Positions 25,344-34,632 of a stretch of DNA of 64,000 nt are shown in pieces. Numbering within the stretch: position 1 is the stretch's first letter; each line of letters begins with the position of its first letter. Where the stretch lies: positions 72,617 to 136,616 of the forward strand of contig NZ_JBBKTX010000014.1 of NCBI RefSeq assembly GCF_044962685.1, read 5' to 3'. The stretch is from Oceanobacter antarcticus (lineage in GTDB: Bacteria; Pseudomonadota; Gammaproteobacteria; Pseudomonadales; Oceanobacteraceae). The notes under the pieces were generated by a model. The model made no database searches. It saw only the letters and a program-made list of their open reading frames with translations, and was not told the DNA's origin. The position numbers were made by a program, and so were the translations under genes.

Positions 25344-26697
25344 TTTTACCCTGAGTCAGGTGGCCTCTTTACTGGGGCTGGCGCAACCCTCGCGGGATGT
25401 ACGTTGTACTGGCATCTCGACCGACACACGCCAGATTCAGCCAGGTGACTTGTATGTCGCACTTCGGGGCGAACACTTTAATGGTAACGATTTTGCCGCA
25501 CCGGCGCTGGCCGCCGGAGCCGTTGCGGTATTACTGGATGAAGTGCCTGGCGTTGAGCCAGATGGCCCCATGCTGGTATGTGACGATGCCTTGTTGGCTT
25601 ATGGCCTGATCGCTGGCTGGCAACGAGACGCTTTCGCTGGCCCGATCGTTGCGATTACCGGCAGTGCCGGAAAAACCACCACCAAGCAATTGATGGCAAA
25701 GGTGCTGGAGCAGCAATTTACTACCTGGATGACGCAGGGAAATCTGAACAATCATATCGGTGTGCCCAAAACCCTGTTGGCGCTGCAATCAGAGCATGAA
25801 GCTGCCGTTGTTGAGTTGGGAGCCAGCGGCCCCGGCGAAATTCGTTATACCGCCTGCCTGGTCAAGCCCGTGGTGGGGATTATTACCAATGCCAGCGCTG
25901 CGCATCTGGAAGGTTTTGGCTCGCTGGCTGGTGTTGTACAAACCAAGGGTGAATTGATTGATTGCGTTGACGCTGAGGGCATTGTGGTGTTGAACGCGGA
26001 CGACCCGGCCTTTGACCAGTGGCGAGCACGAGCTGGACACAAGCAGGTGATTACGTTTGGCCTGTCGGCAACGGCGGATTTGTATGCAGAAGACTTGCAA
26101 GCCCGTGTTGATGGCAGCGATTTTACGGTGTGTTGCCGTGGTCAGAGTTGGTCTCAGCCGGTGCAGCTGGCCTTTCCAGGGCGCCACAATATTGCCAATG
26201 CGCTGGCGGTGTTTGCGGCAGCGCTGGGCCTTGGTATGTCCCCTGCTATTGTGGCCAAAGGTCTGGAGGCCGCAGCCCCTGTGGCCGGGCGTATGAAAAC
26301 ACTGGTTGGTGAAGGGGGAGCCCGGATTATTGACGACAGCTACAACGCCAACCCGGCTTCCATTCGGGCGGCGATTGATGTAATAAGCCTCGCGCCCTGT
26401 GCCTGGTTGGTATTGGGCGATATGGCGGAACTGGGCGAGGGAGCCGAACAAGCGCACAGCGACATGGGTCGTTATGCCAAACAACAAGGAGTCTCGGCAC
26501 TGGTCGCGACCGGGCCGTTGAGCCGCGCCACTGTGACGGCATTTGGCGAGCAGGGGTATTGGTTGCCTGATCGTGATGCTGTGGTGGCGTTTATAAAACA
26601 AAAAATGCCCGATCAGGCGACGATTCTGATCAAGGGTTCGCGCAGCGCCGGGATGGATCAGGTGGTTCGGGCGTTGCAACTGCATTCAGGGGAATAG
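25333..26697 (+). CDS. murF: UDP-MurNAc-tripeptide:D-Ala-D-Ala ligase
   Basis: This 454-residue ligase adds D-Ala-D-Ala to complete the pentapeptide precursor. The start MLFDFTLSQV was chosen because GGAGG precedes it; the longer frame lies inside murE. The ATP loop is GSAGKTTT (110-117). Further Mur-ligase marks are NLNNHIGVPKTLL and DDSYNANPASIRAA. It overlaps murE by 11 bases and ends 5 bases before mraY. Confidence 0.98.
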   Translation: MLFDFTLSQVASLLGLAQPSRDVRCTGISTDTRQIQPGDLYVALRGEHFNGNDFAAPALAAGAVAVLLDEVPGVEPDGPMLVCDDALLAYGLIAGWQRDAFAGPIVAITGSAGKTTTKQLMAKVLEQQFTTWMTQGNLNNHIGVPKTLLALQSEHEAAVVELGASGPGEIRYTACLVKPVVGIITNASAAHLEGFGSLAGVVQTKGELIDCVDAEGIVVLNADDPAFDQWRARAGHKQVITFGLSATADLYAEDLQARVDGSDFTVCCRGQSWSQPVQLAFPGRHNIANALAVFAAALGLGMSPAIVAKGLEAAAPVAGRMKTLVGEGGARIIDDSYNANPASIRAAIDVISLAPCAWLVLGDMAELGEGAEQAHSDMGRYAKQQGVSALVATGPLSRATVTAFGEQGYWLPDRDAVVAFIKQKMPDQATILIKGSRSAGMDQVVRALQLHSGE

Positions 26698-26702
26698 GGT
26701 TT

Positions 26703-27785
26703 ATGTTGTTGTGGCTGGGTGAATGGCTGACGCAGTGGCACTCGGGTTTTGGTGTCGTGGGTTATTTGTCGTTAAGGAGCATCTTCGCAGTGATTACTGC
26801 GTTGGTGGTGTCCATGGTGCTCGGGCCGGTTGTTATTCGCAAATTACGCGAATACCAGATTGGTCAGGCGATCCGTGACGTGGGGCCGAAGTCGCATCTG
26901 AGCAAGGCGGGGACACCTACCATGGGCGGGGTGTTGATTCTGGTATCGATCGCGCTCAGTACGCTGTTATGGGGCAATCTGGAAAATCGTTTCGTCTGGG
27001 TCGTGTTGCTGCTGACTTTGACCTTTGGCGCTATTGGCTGGGTGGATGATTACCGCAAGGTGGTGGAAAAAAACTCCCGTGGTCTGCCTGGCCGCTGGAA
27101 ATATTTCTGGCAATCGGTATTGGGTCTGCTGGCGGCGGCTTATCTGTATTACAGCGCCCAGAGCCCGCAGGAAACCCAGTTTGTGGTGCCCTTTTTCAAA
27201 GACATCATGCCGCAGCTGGGGTTGATGTTTGTGCTGCTGAGCTACTTTGTCATCGTTGGCTCCAGTAATGCCGTGAACCTGACGGATGGTCTGGATGGTT
27301 TGGCGATTATGCCGACGGTGATGGTCAGCGCCGCATTGGGTGTGTGTGCTTATCTCGCTGGCAACGTCAACTACGCCAACTATTTGCATATTCCCTATAT
27401 CGCGGGTGCCGGTGAACTGGTGGTGTTTTGTGGTGCCATGGTGGGGGCCGGGATTGGTTTCCTCTGGTTTAACACCTATCCGGCACAAGTGTTCATGGGC
27501 GATGTCGGTTCTCTGGCACTGGGCGCTGCGCTCGGCATTGTGGCAGTGATTATCCGGATGGAAGTGGTGCTGTTTATTATGGGTGGCATTTTTGTTGCCG
27601 AAACCCTGTCGGTGATCCTGCAGGTAGCGTCGTTCAAAATGACGGGTAAACGCATTTTCCGCATGGCACCGCTGCATCACCATTTTGAATTGAAAGGTTG
27701 GCCAGAACCACGCGTGATTGTGCGCTTCTGGATTGTCACCATTATTCTTGTGCTGGCCGGGTTGGCCACACTGAAAATTCGTTAA
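26703..27785 (+). CDS. mraY: Phospho-MurNAc-pentapeptide transferase
   Basis: This 360-residue inner-membrane enzyme transfers phospho-MurNAc-pentapeptide to undecaprenyl phosphate, making lipid I. About ten membrane helices are visible. Catalytic marks include NLTDGLDGLA (from residue 192) and MGDVGSLALG, and the HHH-containing loop PLHHHFELKGW near the end. The length equals that of E. coli MraY. Confidence 0.98.
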   Translation: MLLWLGEWLTQWHSGFGVVGYLSLRSIFAVITALVVSMVLGPVVIRKLREYQIGQAIRDVGPKSHLSKAGTPTMGGVLILVSIALSTLLWGNLENRFVWVVLLLTLTFGAIGWVDDYRKVVEKNSRGLPGRWKYFWQSVLGLLAAAYLYYSAQSPQETQFVVPFFKDIMPQLGLMFVLLSYFVIVGSSNAVNLTDGLDGLAIMPTVMVSAALGVCAYLAGNVNYANYLHIPYIAGAGELVVFCGAMVGAGIGFLWFNTYPAQVFMGDVGSLALGAALGIVAVIIRMEVVLFIMGGIFVAETLSVILQVASFKMTGKRIFRMAPLHHHFELKGWPEPRVIVRFWIVTIILVLAGLATLKIR

Positions 27786-27797
27786 CGGGCTGTATTT

Positions 27798-29174
27798 ATG
27801 ACGCTGGCAAAGGCACACATCAAACGTATGATCGTCGGGCTGGGCGTTTCCGGTCAGGCGACGGCACGTTATTGCCAGCGTATGGGCTGGGCGTTTGATC
27901 TGTGCGACAGCCGTGATGCCTTGCCTGCTGTGGACAGTCTGAAAGCGCAATTCCCCAAGGCCAATATCCGTCTCGGGGCGTTGGATGGTGAGTTGTTGGC
28001 TGATTATCACCAGATTATTGTCAGCCCTGGGGTGGCACTGTCGGAACCGGCGTTACAACAGGCGCTGAGTGAACAGGTTGAAGTCATTGGTGATGTCGAG
28101 CTGTTTGCCCGCCATAACCATACGCCAGTCATCGCCATCACTGGCTCCAACGGTAAAAGTACCGTCACCACGCTGGTGCGGGATATTCTGGTGGATGCCG
28201 GTATGAGCGCTGTGATGGGCGGCAATATCGGTGTGCCGGTACTGGATTTGCTGGATGGGCCACAACCGGACGTTTATGTGCTGGAGTTGTCGAGTTTCCA
28301 GCTGGAAACCACTTCCAGTCTGAAGGCTCGGGTGGCCACCATTCTGAACCTGAGCGAAGACCATCTGGATCGTTATCAGGGTATGGCGGACTATGGGTTG
28401 GCCAAACAGCGTATTTTTATCGGCTGTGAGCTGGCGGTGGTCAATCGTGATGATGATGGCAGTAGCCCTCATGATGAAATCGCTGAAGAAGCCGGTTTTA
28501 CCCTGAATGCCCCGGCCGGTGATGATTTTGGACTGCAGCCAGGTGAGCGTGACGGCATTACCGGTGATTGGGTGGTGCGTGCCGGTATGAAACTGGTGCA
28601 CAGCTCGGAGTTGAAGATCCGTGGCCGCCACAATCTGGCCAATGTGATGGCTGCGCTGGCGCTGGTCGAAACCGTGGGTGTGAGTCCCGCTCAGGCTCGC
28701 ACCACGCTGTGTCGCTTTGCCGGTCTGGCGCATCGCTGTGAATGGGTCGGAGAGCATAACGGTGTTGCGTTTATCAACGACTCTAAAGGCACTAATGTGG
28801 GTTCAACCCTGGCGGCTATTCAGGGATTGGCTGGCCAGAGCCGTGCTGGCGAAGCTGGATCACTCTGGTTATTGGCGGGTGGCGATGGCAAAGGACAGGA
28901 TTTTCAACCTTTGACTAGCGCCTGTAAGACCGGTATCGCTGGCGTGTGTTGTTTTGGCAAAGATGGCGGATCACTGGCCACAGCGCTGGCCGCAACTTGC
29001 CCGACCTACCATTTTCCGGATCTGTTTGAAGCCTTTACGTTTGCTGCCCGTAATGCCAGTGCGGGAGACATTGTGCTGTTATCACCGGCCTGTGCCAGTC
29101 TGGATCAGTTTCCCAATTACCTGGAACGCGGTCGACGTTTCTGCGAGCTGGTCGGGAGGTTGGTGGATGTTTGA
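27798..29174 (+). CDS. murD: UDP-MurNAc-L-alanine:D-glutamate ligase
   Basis: This 458-residue cytoplasmic ligase adds D-glutamate to UDP-MurNAc-L-Ala. The ATP loop is GSNGKST (116-122). The N-terminal UDP-binding part reads MIVGLGVSGQATARY. Further marks are LSSFQLETT and FINDSKGTNVGST. It follows mraY by 12 bases and overlaps ftsW by 8. Confidence 0.98.
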   Translation: MTLAKAHIKRMIVGLGVSGQATARYCQRMGWAFDLCDSRDALPAVDSLKAQFPKANIRLGALDGELLADYHQIIVSPGVALSEPALQQALSEQVEVIGDVELFARHNHTPVIAITGSNGKSTVTTLVRDILVDAGMSAVMGGNIGVPVLDLLDGPQPDVYVLELSSFQLETTSSLKARVATILNLSEDHLDRYQGMADYGLAKQRIFIGCELAVVNRDDDGSSPHDEIAEEAGFTLNAPAGDDFGLQPGERDGITGDWVVRAGMKLVHSSELKIRGRHNLANVMAALALVETVGVSPAQARTTLCRFAGLAHRCEWVGEHNGVAFINDSKGTNVGSTLAAIQGLAGQSRAGEAGSLWLLAGGDGKGQDFQPLTSACKTGIAGVCCFGKDGGSLATALAATCPTYHFPDLFEAFTFAARNASAGDIVLLSPACASLDQFPNYLERGRRFCELVGRLVDV

Positions 29175-30324
29175 GAATCTGCGCTGGCAAGCTCGCGATC
29201 AGCATTTTATTCCCTGGTTGCTACTGATGGTACTGGGCTGGGTGATGGTGGCTTCAGCAGCGACTGGTATTGGTGAAAAGCTGACGGGTAATGCCGCGTA
29301 TTTTGCTATTCGCCACGGTGTATATCTGATGCTGGGTGTTGCCGCGCTGTATATCGCCAGTCAGATCAGTCTGGAGCGCTGGCGTCAGTTCGAGTTGCCG
29401 ATGCTGGCGCTGGGTTTTGTCGGACTGTGTCTGGTGCTGGTGCCGGGGGTTGGCCATGAGGTGAATGGCAGTCGTCGCTGGTTGAACTTTGTTTTGTTCA
29501 AGTTACAGGCATCGGAATTGGCCAAGCTGGCCGCCATTTTTTATGTGTCCGGCTATTTGGTGCGCCGCTTGCCGGAGGTGCGTGAACGTTTCTGGGGCTT
29601 TATCAAACCCTTGTTTGTACTGGTCATCATGGTGCTGTTGCTGCTGATGGAACCGGATTTTGGTGCCGCTGTTGTTTTGTTGGGCGCGGCGATGATTCAG
29701 CTGTTTCTGGGGGGCGTTAAGGCTGGACAGTATTTCTTGTTGATGATCGGTACCGGGGTTTTGTCGGTGATAGCGCTGACATCAGAAGAATGGCGAGTGG
29801 CACGGTTGATGGCATATCTTGACCCCTGGGCACCCGAACATGTGTACGGTACCGGATATCAGCTTACCCAGTCACTGATTGCATTTGGCCGTGGCGAGTG
29901 GTTCGGGGTGGGCTTGGGAGAAAGCGTGCAGAAACTGTTTTACCTGCCAGAAGCCCATACCGACTTTGTGTTCGCTATTTGGGCTGAAGAAACCGGATTA
30001 TTTGGTGGTTTGATGGCGATTGCATTACTGACGTTTCTGGTAGCGCGGATCTGGCAAACCGTGTGGATTGCACAACAACGCGGCTTGCTTTATGGCGCCT
30101 ATATTGCGGCGGGTATCGGATCGTTACTGGCGCTGCAAATTGTGATTAACCTGGGCGTAAATATCGGCTTGTTACCGACCAAGGGGCTGACCTTGCCATT
30201 TTTCAGCTACGGCGGCAGCAGCCTGGTGTTGGCCTGCGCCATGATCGGTATTGTGATGCGGGTGAAGCATGAAGCCATGCTGTTGCCTGAGCTGGAACAG
30301 CACGACGACGGAGGTGCACAATGA
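29167..30324 (+). CDS. ftsW: Septal peptidoglycan polymerase FtsW
   Basis: This 385-residue SEDS protein polymerises lipid II at the septum together with FtsI. About ten membrane helices are seen. The start MFENLRWQARDQHF was chosen because GGGAGG lies just upstream and the longer frame lies inside murD. Family marks include NGSRRWLNF, LMEPDFGAA and the end loop PFFSYGGSSLV. The stop codon overlaps the murG start in ATGA. Confidence 0.97.
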   Translation: MFENLRWQARDQHFIPWLLLMVLGWVMVASAATGIGEKLTGNAAYFAIRHGVYLMLGVAALYIASQISLERWRQFELPMLALGFVGLCLVLVPGVGHEVNGSRRWLNFVLFKLQASELAKLAAIFYVSGYLVRRLPEVRERFWGFIKPLFVLVIMVLLLLMEPDFGAAVVLLGAAMIQLFLGGVKAGQYFLLMIGTGVLSVIALTSEEWRVARLMAYLDPWAPEHVYGTGYQLTQSLIAFGRGEWFGVGLGESVQKLFYLPEAHTDFVFAIWAEETGLFGGLMAIALLTFLVARIWQTVWIAQQRGLLYGAYIAAGIGSLLALQIVINLGVNIGLLPTKGLTLPFFSYGGSSLVLACAMIGIVMRVKHEAMLLPELEQHDDGGAQ

Positions 30325-31451
30325 GTCCGTCAACGTCAACGTCAACGTCAACGTCAACGTCAACGTCAACGCCAACAGTCAAACCGACAACCAGAAAAGT
30401 CGCCCTGATTATGGCTGCCGGTACTGGTGGCCATGTTTTTCCGGCCCTGGCCGTTGCCCATGCGCTGGTGGCCCAAGGGTATGATATTCACTGGCTCGGG
30501 ACACCGTATGGCATGGAACAAAATCTTGTTCCGGCGGCTGGCTATCCCCTGCATGCGGTGAATATTCGTGGGCTACGTGGCAAGGGAATCAAAGGCCTGA
30601 TCTTGGCACCCTGGCGCATTGCTCTGGCGACCTGGCAATCGCTGGCGGTTATTCGGGCTATCAAGGCCGATATTGTGGTGGGGTTTGGTGGTTATATTGC
30701 TGGCCCAGGCGGGGTGGCGGCGCGCCTCGCGGGGGTGCCACTGCTGATTCACGAACAGAATGCCATTGCCGGCATGACCAATCGCTGGCTCAACCGGATT
30801 GCACACTTAAGCCTGCAGGCATTTCCTGGCGCTTTGTCTGGAGCTGTGACGGTGGGGAATCCGGTACGACGCGAACTGGCGGAATTACCGGTGCGAGCAG
30901 TGCCACCCTCTGACCCGTTAAATGTGCTGGTCGTGGGTGGCAGTCTCGGTGCTGCTGCGCTGAACGATGTGGTACTGACGTGTTGGCAAGGGCTGGCGGC
31001 GGATCAGCGACCAAATTTGCGCCATCAGGTGGGCAAACGGGATTACGAGCGGATGTTGGCGGCCTATGACGCCAGCAACGTGGTCGCCGAGGTTTCCGCA
31101 TTTATTGATGATATGGCAGCAGCCTATGGTTGGGCAGATCTGATGATTTGCCGCTCTGGTGCACTGACCGTGTCCGAAATCGCCGCCGTAGGCAAGGCGG
31201 CCATCTTTGTACCATTCCCCTATGCGGTTGATGATCATCAAACGGTCAATGCCGGTTATCTGGCTGATGCCGGTGCCGCGCTGATTCGTCAACAAAAGGA
31301 TCTGACGCCAGAGTGGCTGCAACACACACTTGGCCTGCTGAATCAGGATCGTAGCCGGTTACAGACTATGGCCGATCAGAGTCGTGCCCAGGCCCGACCG
31401 GATGCAACCGCTCTGGCCGTTGAACAGATTATGAGGAAAACACGTGATTGA
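30321..31451 (+). CDS. murG: Lipid II synthase MurG (GlcNAc transferase)
   Basis: This 376-residue peripheral enzyme adds GlcNAc to lipid I, making lipid II. The glycine-rich loop GTGGH is at residues 34-38, against about 14-18 in E. coli, so there is an N-terminal extension of about 20 residues. It consists of MSP followed by seven Ser-Thr pairs, encoded by a perfect hexamer repeat. Later marks are FGGYIAGPGGVAARL, HEQNAIAGMTNRWL and GALTVSEIAAVGKAAI. The extension lies before the first beta strand and should not disturb the fold. The start overlaps ftsW and no better start is visible before residue 31. Confidence 0.96.
   Translation: MSPSTSTSTSTSTSTSTPTVKPTTRKVALIMAAGTGGHVFPALAVAHALVAQGYDIHWLGTPYGMEQNLVPAAGYPLHAVNIRGLRGKGIKGLILAPWRIALATWQSLAVIRAIKADIVVGFGGYIAGPGGVAARLAGVPLLIHEQNAIAGMTNRWLNRIAHLSLQAFPGALSGAVTVGNPVRRELAELPVRAVPPSDPLNVLVVGGSLGAAALNDVVLTCWQGLAADQRPNLRHQVGKRDYERMLAAYDASNVVAEVSAFIDDMAAAYGWADLMICRSGALTVSEIAAVGKAAIFVPFPYAVDDHQTVNAGYLADAGAALIRQQKDLTPEWLQHTLGLLNQDRSRLQTMADQSRAQARPDATALAVEQIMRKTRD
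30330..30371 (+). repeat. Seven tandem copies of a 6-mer (TCAACG) inside murG
   Basis: Seven perfect copies of TCAACG code for Ser-Thr pairs at the start of MurG. Because the unit is 6 bases, copy-number changes keep the reading frame and only change the length of the tail. Confidence 0.97.
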
Positions 31452-32937
31452 TGCGTCTGCAGAACCGACGCTGGCAAATGGTCAGCTGGCACATTTGATT
31501 CCCGAGATGCGACGTATTCGCTGCATCCATTTTGTCGGTATTGGTGGCACCGGGATGTGCGGTATTGCGGAGGTGCTGCTGAATCAGGGATATATGATTA
31601 CCGGCTCGGATATTCGCGCATCGGCGGTTACCCGTCGTTTGCAGAACCTGGGTGTCACACTGTTTATCGGCCATGAGGCAGAAAATATTGCGATTGCCGA
31701 TGTGGTAGTGGTGTCTTCTGCGATCGATACCCGCAATCCGGAAGTGGCTGCGGCGCTGGCACAGCGTAAACCGGTGGTGCGGCGGGCCGAAATGCTGGCG
31801 GAGCTGATGCGTTTTCGCCACGGCGTTGCGGTGGCCGGAACCCATGGCAAGACGACCACGACCAGTTTGTTGACCAGTATTTTTGCCGAAGCCGGGCTGG
31901 ATCCGACGTTTGTCATTGGCGGCAAGTTGAACAGTGCCGGGGCCAACGCCCGTTTGGGTGCCAGTCGTTATCTGATTGCGGAAGCGGACGAAAGTGATGC
32001 CAGCTTCCTGCACTTGCAACCGATGGTCTCGATTGTTACCAATATTGATGCTGACCATATGTCGACCTACGGCGGTGACTTTGAACGGCTGAAGCAGACC
32101 TTTATCGAGTTCCTGCACAATTTGCCATTTTATGGTCTGGCAGTCGTCTGTATCGATGATGACACCGTGCGTTCAATTCTTCCTGAGATTTCACGGCAAA
32201 CTGTGACCTATGGTTTTTCCGGCGATGCCGATTACCGCGCCATCAATGTTGTGCAACAGGGGATGTTCACCGAATTTACCCTGGTGCGTCCCGGAGATCG
32301 ACTGCCGCTTAATATTCGCATGAGAATGCCGGGTCGACATAATGTACTGAATGCGCTGGCGACAGTTGCGGTCGCGGATGAAGAAGGTGTCGCGGATGAC
32401 GCCATTCGCTCAGCGCTGGAAAAATTTGCCGGGGTTGGCCGGCGCTTTCAAGTGTGCGGAGAATTCCCATTGGCTGGTGGCAACGTGATGATGGTGGATG
32501 ATTATGGCCACCATCCTCGTGAACTGGAAGTGACTATTGAAGCCATTCGCAAGGGCTTTCCCGAGCGCCGGCTGGTGATGTTGTTCCAGCCGCATCGTTT
32601 CAGTCGTACCCGCGACCTGTATGAAGATTTTGTCAAAGTGTTATCGACGGCCGATGTCCTGCTGCTGATGGATGTCTACCCGGCAGGAGAAAAAGCGATT
32701 GCCGGTGCTGATGGCCGCTCACTGTGCGGCAGTATTCGCCAGCGCGGCGAAGTAGACCCGGTATTTATCGAACGTGGCGAATCCCTCGAAGGTTTGTTGA
32801 CCGGAGTACTCAAAGCCGGTGACCTGCTGCTGACTCAGGGGGCTGGCGATATTGGCTCATTGGCTGTTCAGCTGGCGGAGCAATTGCCAGGTTGGCTGCA
32901 GCCCCTCAATAGCATTATTGAAGAGGGGAGTCGCTGA
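31444..32937 (+). CDS. murC: UDP-MurNAc:L-alanine ligase
   Basis: This 497-residue ligase adds the first amino acid, L-alanine, to UDP-MurNAc. The start is GTG at 31444 with GAGGAAAA upstream, overlapping murG by 8 bases. Marks are FVGIGGTGMCGIAE (30-43), the ATP loop GTHGKTTT (132-139) and VDDYGHHPRE. It overlaps ddlB by one base (TGATG). Confidence 0.98.
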   Translation: MIDASAEPTLANGQLAHLIPEMRRIRCIHFVGIGGTGMCGIAEVLLNQGYMITGSDIRASAVTRRLQNLGVTLFIGHEAENIAIADVVVVSSAIDTRNPEVAAALAQRKPVVRRAEMLAELMRFRHGVAVAGTHGKTTTTSLLTSIFAEAGLDPTFVIGGKLNSAGANARLGASRYLIAEADESDASFLHLQPMVSIVTNIDADHMSTYGGDFERLKQTFIEFLHNLPFYGLAVVCIDDDTVRSILPEISRQTVTYGFSGDADYRAINVVQQGMFTEFTLVRPGDRLPLNIRMRMPGRHNVLNALATVAVADEEGVADDAIRSALEKFAGVGRRFQVCGEFPLAGGNVMMVDDYGHHPRELEVTIEAIRKGFPERRLVMLFQPHRFSRTRDLYEDFVKVLSTADVLLLMDVYPAGEKAIAGADGRSLCGSIRQRGEVDPVFIERGESLEGLLTGVLKAGDLLLTQGAGDIGSLAVQLAEQLPGWLQPLNSIIEEGSR

Positions 32938-33857
32938 TGGCGGATGACATCGGTTTTGGTCGTGTTGCGGTACTAATGGGTGGGGTTTCTGCCGAACGGC
33001 CCGTATCGCTGCGCAGTGGTCAGGCGGTGTTGGAAGCCTTGATTGCAGAAGGAGTGGATGCCGTTGGGGTTGATGTACAAGACGATATCGCTGCTCGTCT
33101 GGCCCGCGAACATTTTGATATGGCTTTTATCGCCTTGCATGGTCGGGGTGGCGAGGATGGCACCATTCAGGGATTGCTGGAGTGGTTGAAAATACCCTAC
33201 ACCGGCAGCGGTGTGATGGCGTCAGCGCTCGGAATGGACAAATGGCGCACTAAACTGATCTGGCAGGCGGCTGGTTTGCCAACCCCCGCTGCGGTGTTGC
33301 TTGGCCAACAGTCCGATTGGCAGCAAGTCATGAATGAGCTGGGTACTGACGTTATCGTCAAGCCAGCTCATGAGGGATCCAGCATCGGAATGCGTAAAGT
33401 ACACGATGCTCAGGCTTTGCAAGACAGTTATCAATTTGCCAGTCAATACGATGCATTAGTACTGGCAGAACGCTGGATCAGCGGGCGTGAGTACACCATA
33501 GCGGTGGTGAATGGCCAGGCGTTACCGGTTATTCAGCTGAGGACATCACATGAATTTTATGATTACGAAGCAAAATACGAATCGGCGGATACCCAGTATT
33601 TATTACCTTCCGGGCTGACTGCCGAAAAAGAGAACGAATTGCAGCAGCTATCGATGACTGCGTTTGAACTGATTGGCTGTCGAGGTTGGGGTCGGGTTGA
33701 TGTGATGGCGGACGCTGAGGGTCGGTTCTGGTTGCTGGAAGTCAACACCAGTCCAGGCATGACCGATCATAGCCTGGTGCCCATGGCAGCCCGAGCAATA
33801 GGCATGTCGTTTTCACAACTGGTTATCCAGTTACTGAAAGAGGTGCAGAAGCGCTGA
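32937..33857 (+). CDS. ddlB: D-alanine:D-alanine ligase
   Basis: This 306-residue ATP-grasp enzyme makes the D-Ala-D-Ala dipeptide used by MurF. Marks are GGVSAERPVSLRSG near the N-terminus, ALHGRGGEDGTIQG, KPAHEGSSIGM and LLEVNTSPGMTDHSL. The length is that of DdlB in E. coli. It is coupled to murC (one-base overlap) and sits one base before ftsQ. Confidence 0.98.
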   Translation: MADDIGFGRVAVLMGGVSAERPVSLRSGQAVLEALIAEGVDAVGVDVQDDIAARLAREHFDMAFIALHGRGGEDGTIQGLLEWLKIPYTGSGVMASALGMDKWRTKLIWQAAGLPTPAAVLLGQQSDWQQVMNELGTDVIVKPAHEGSSIGMRKVHDAQALQDSYQFASQYDALVLAERWISGREYTIAVVNGQALPVIQLRTSHEFYDYEAKYESADTQYLLPSGLTAEKENELQQLSMTAFELIGCRGWGRVDVMADAEGRFWLLEVNTSPGMTDHSLVPMAARAIGMSFSQLVIQLLKEVQKR

Positions 33858-33858
33858 T

Positions 33859-34632
33859 ATGTCGGACAAGCAGCTGCCACGTGGTGCCACGCTGGTGCCA
33901 CCTAGAAGAGAACCGCTTACCCGGAAATTAAAGTTCCGGGTACGTATTCCGGCTCAGGTTTGGGTTGGGTTGGGGATTGCGTTGCTGTTTGTGGGGGCTG
34001 GGGTCCTGGTACGTCAGGCCTATCACACCTGGCCGGTCAAGGATGTGGTGGTGATTGGCAGATTAAACGTTTTGCACGCAGAGGAAATAGCACGGCAAAT
34101 ATTGTGGGTGAGAAATGAAAGTTTTTTCACCCTTGATGTGACACGGGTTCAACGGCAGGTTGCTGCAATGCCATTGGTCAGTCGTGTCGCAGTTCGCAAG
34201 CGTTGGCCGGACAGTGTCGAATTACTGCTGTATGAGGAGTTGCCAGTGGCGTTATGGAATGACGAGCAGTTATTGACCGCCACTGGCCGCCTGTCGGATA
34301 TACCGCCCGGCTTTACTACAACTGGGTTGATGCGCTTGTACGGGGCCGATCCGGTAAAAAATGAGTCCGTCAAATATTTCCGGCGCTTGCAGCAGGCACT
34401 GAATGACCGAGGTCTGACCGTGAACAGTATGAATGTCAATGCTGTGCAAGCTGTCGATGCGACACTATCGAACGGTTGGGTAGTACGGTTTGGGCGTAAA
34501 TATTTTGAAGAACGATTACAGCGTCTGGTAGCCCTGTTAGGCAAACTTGACGCCAACGAGGTGCGTCAGGTGGATTTGAGATATGGCAAGGGTGCTGCTA
34601 TTCGCTGGCAAACAACAGGAGTAACCGGGTAA
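33859..34632 (+). CDS. ftsQ: Cell division protein FtsQ
   Basis: This 257-residue bitopic protein bridges early and late divisome parts and binds FtsB and FtsL. It has a cytoplasmic tail of about 32 residues, one membrane helix (about 33-53) and a periplasmic POTRA domain beginning KDVVVIGRLNVLHAEEI. The later part contains GWVVRFGRKYFEERLQRL, typical of FtsQ. It shares one base (TAATG) with ftsA. Confidence 0.96.
   Translation: MSDKQLPRGATLVPPRREPLTRKLKFRVRIPAQVWVGLGIALLFVGAGVLVRQAYHTWPVKDVVVIGRLNVLHAEEIARQILWVRNESFFTLDVTRVQRQVAAMPLVSRVAVRKRWPDSVELLLYEELPVALWNDEQLLTATGRLSDIPPGFTTTGLMRLYGADPVKNESVKYFRRLQQALNDRGLTVNSMNVNAVQAVDATLSNGWVVRFGRKYFEERLQRLVALLGKLDANEVRQVDLRYGKGAAIRWQTTGVTG

Noticed and set aside
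26967..28010. 347-codon frame antisense to mraY and murD
   Set aside because: His/Gln/Arg-rich shadow of two well-supported genes.
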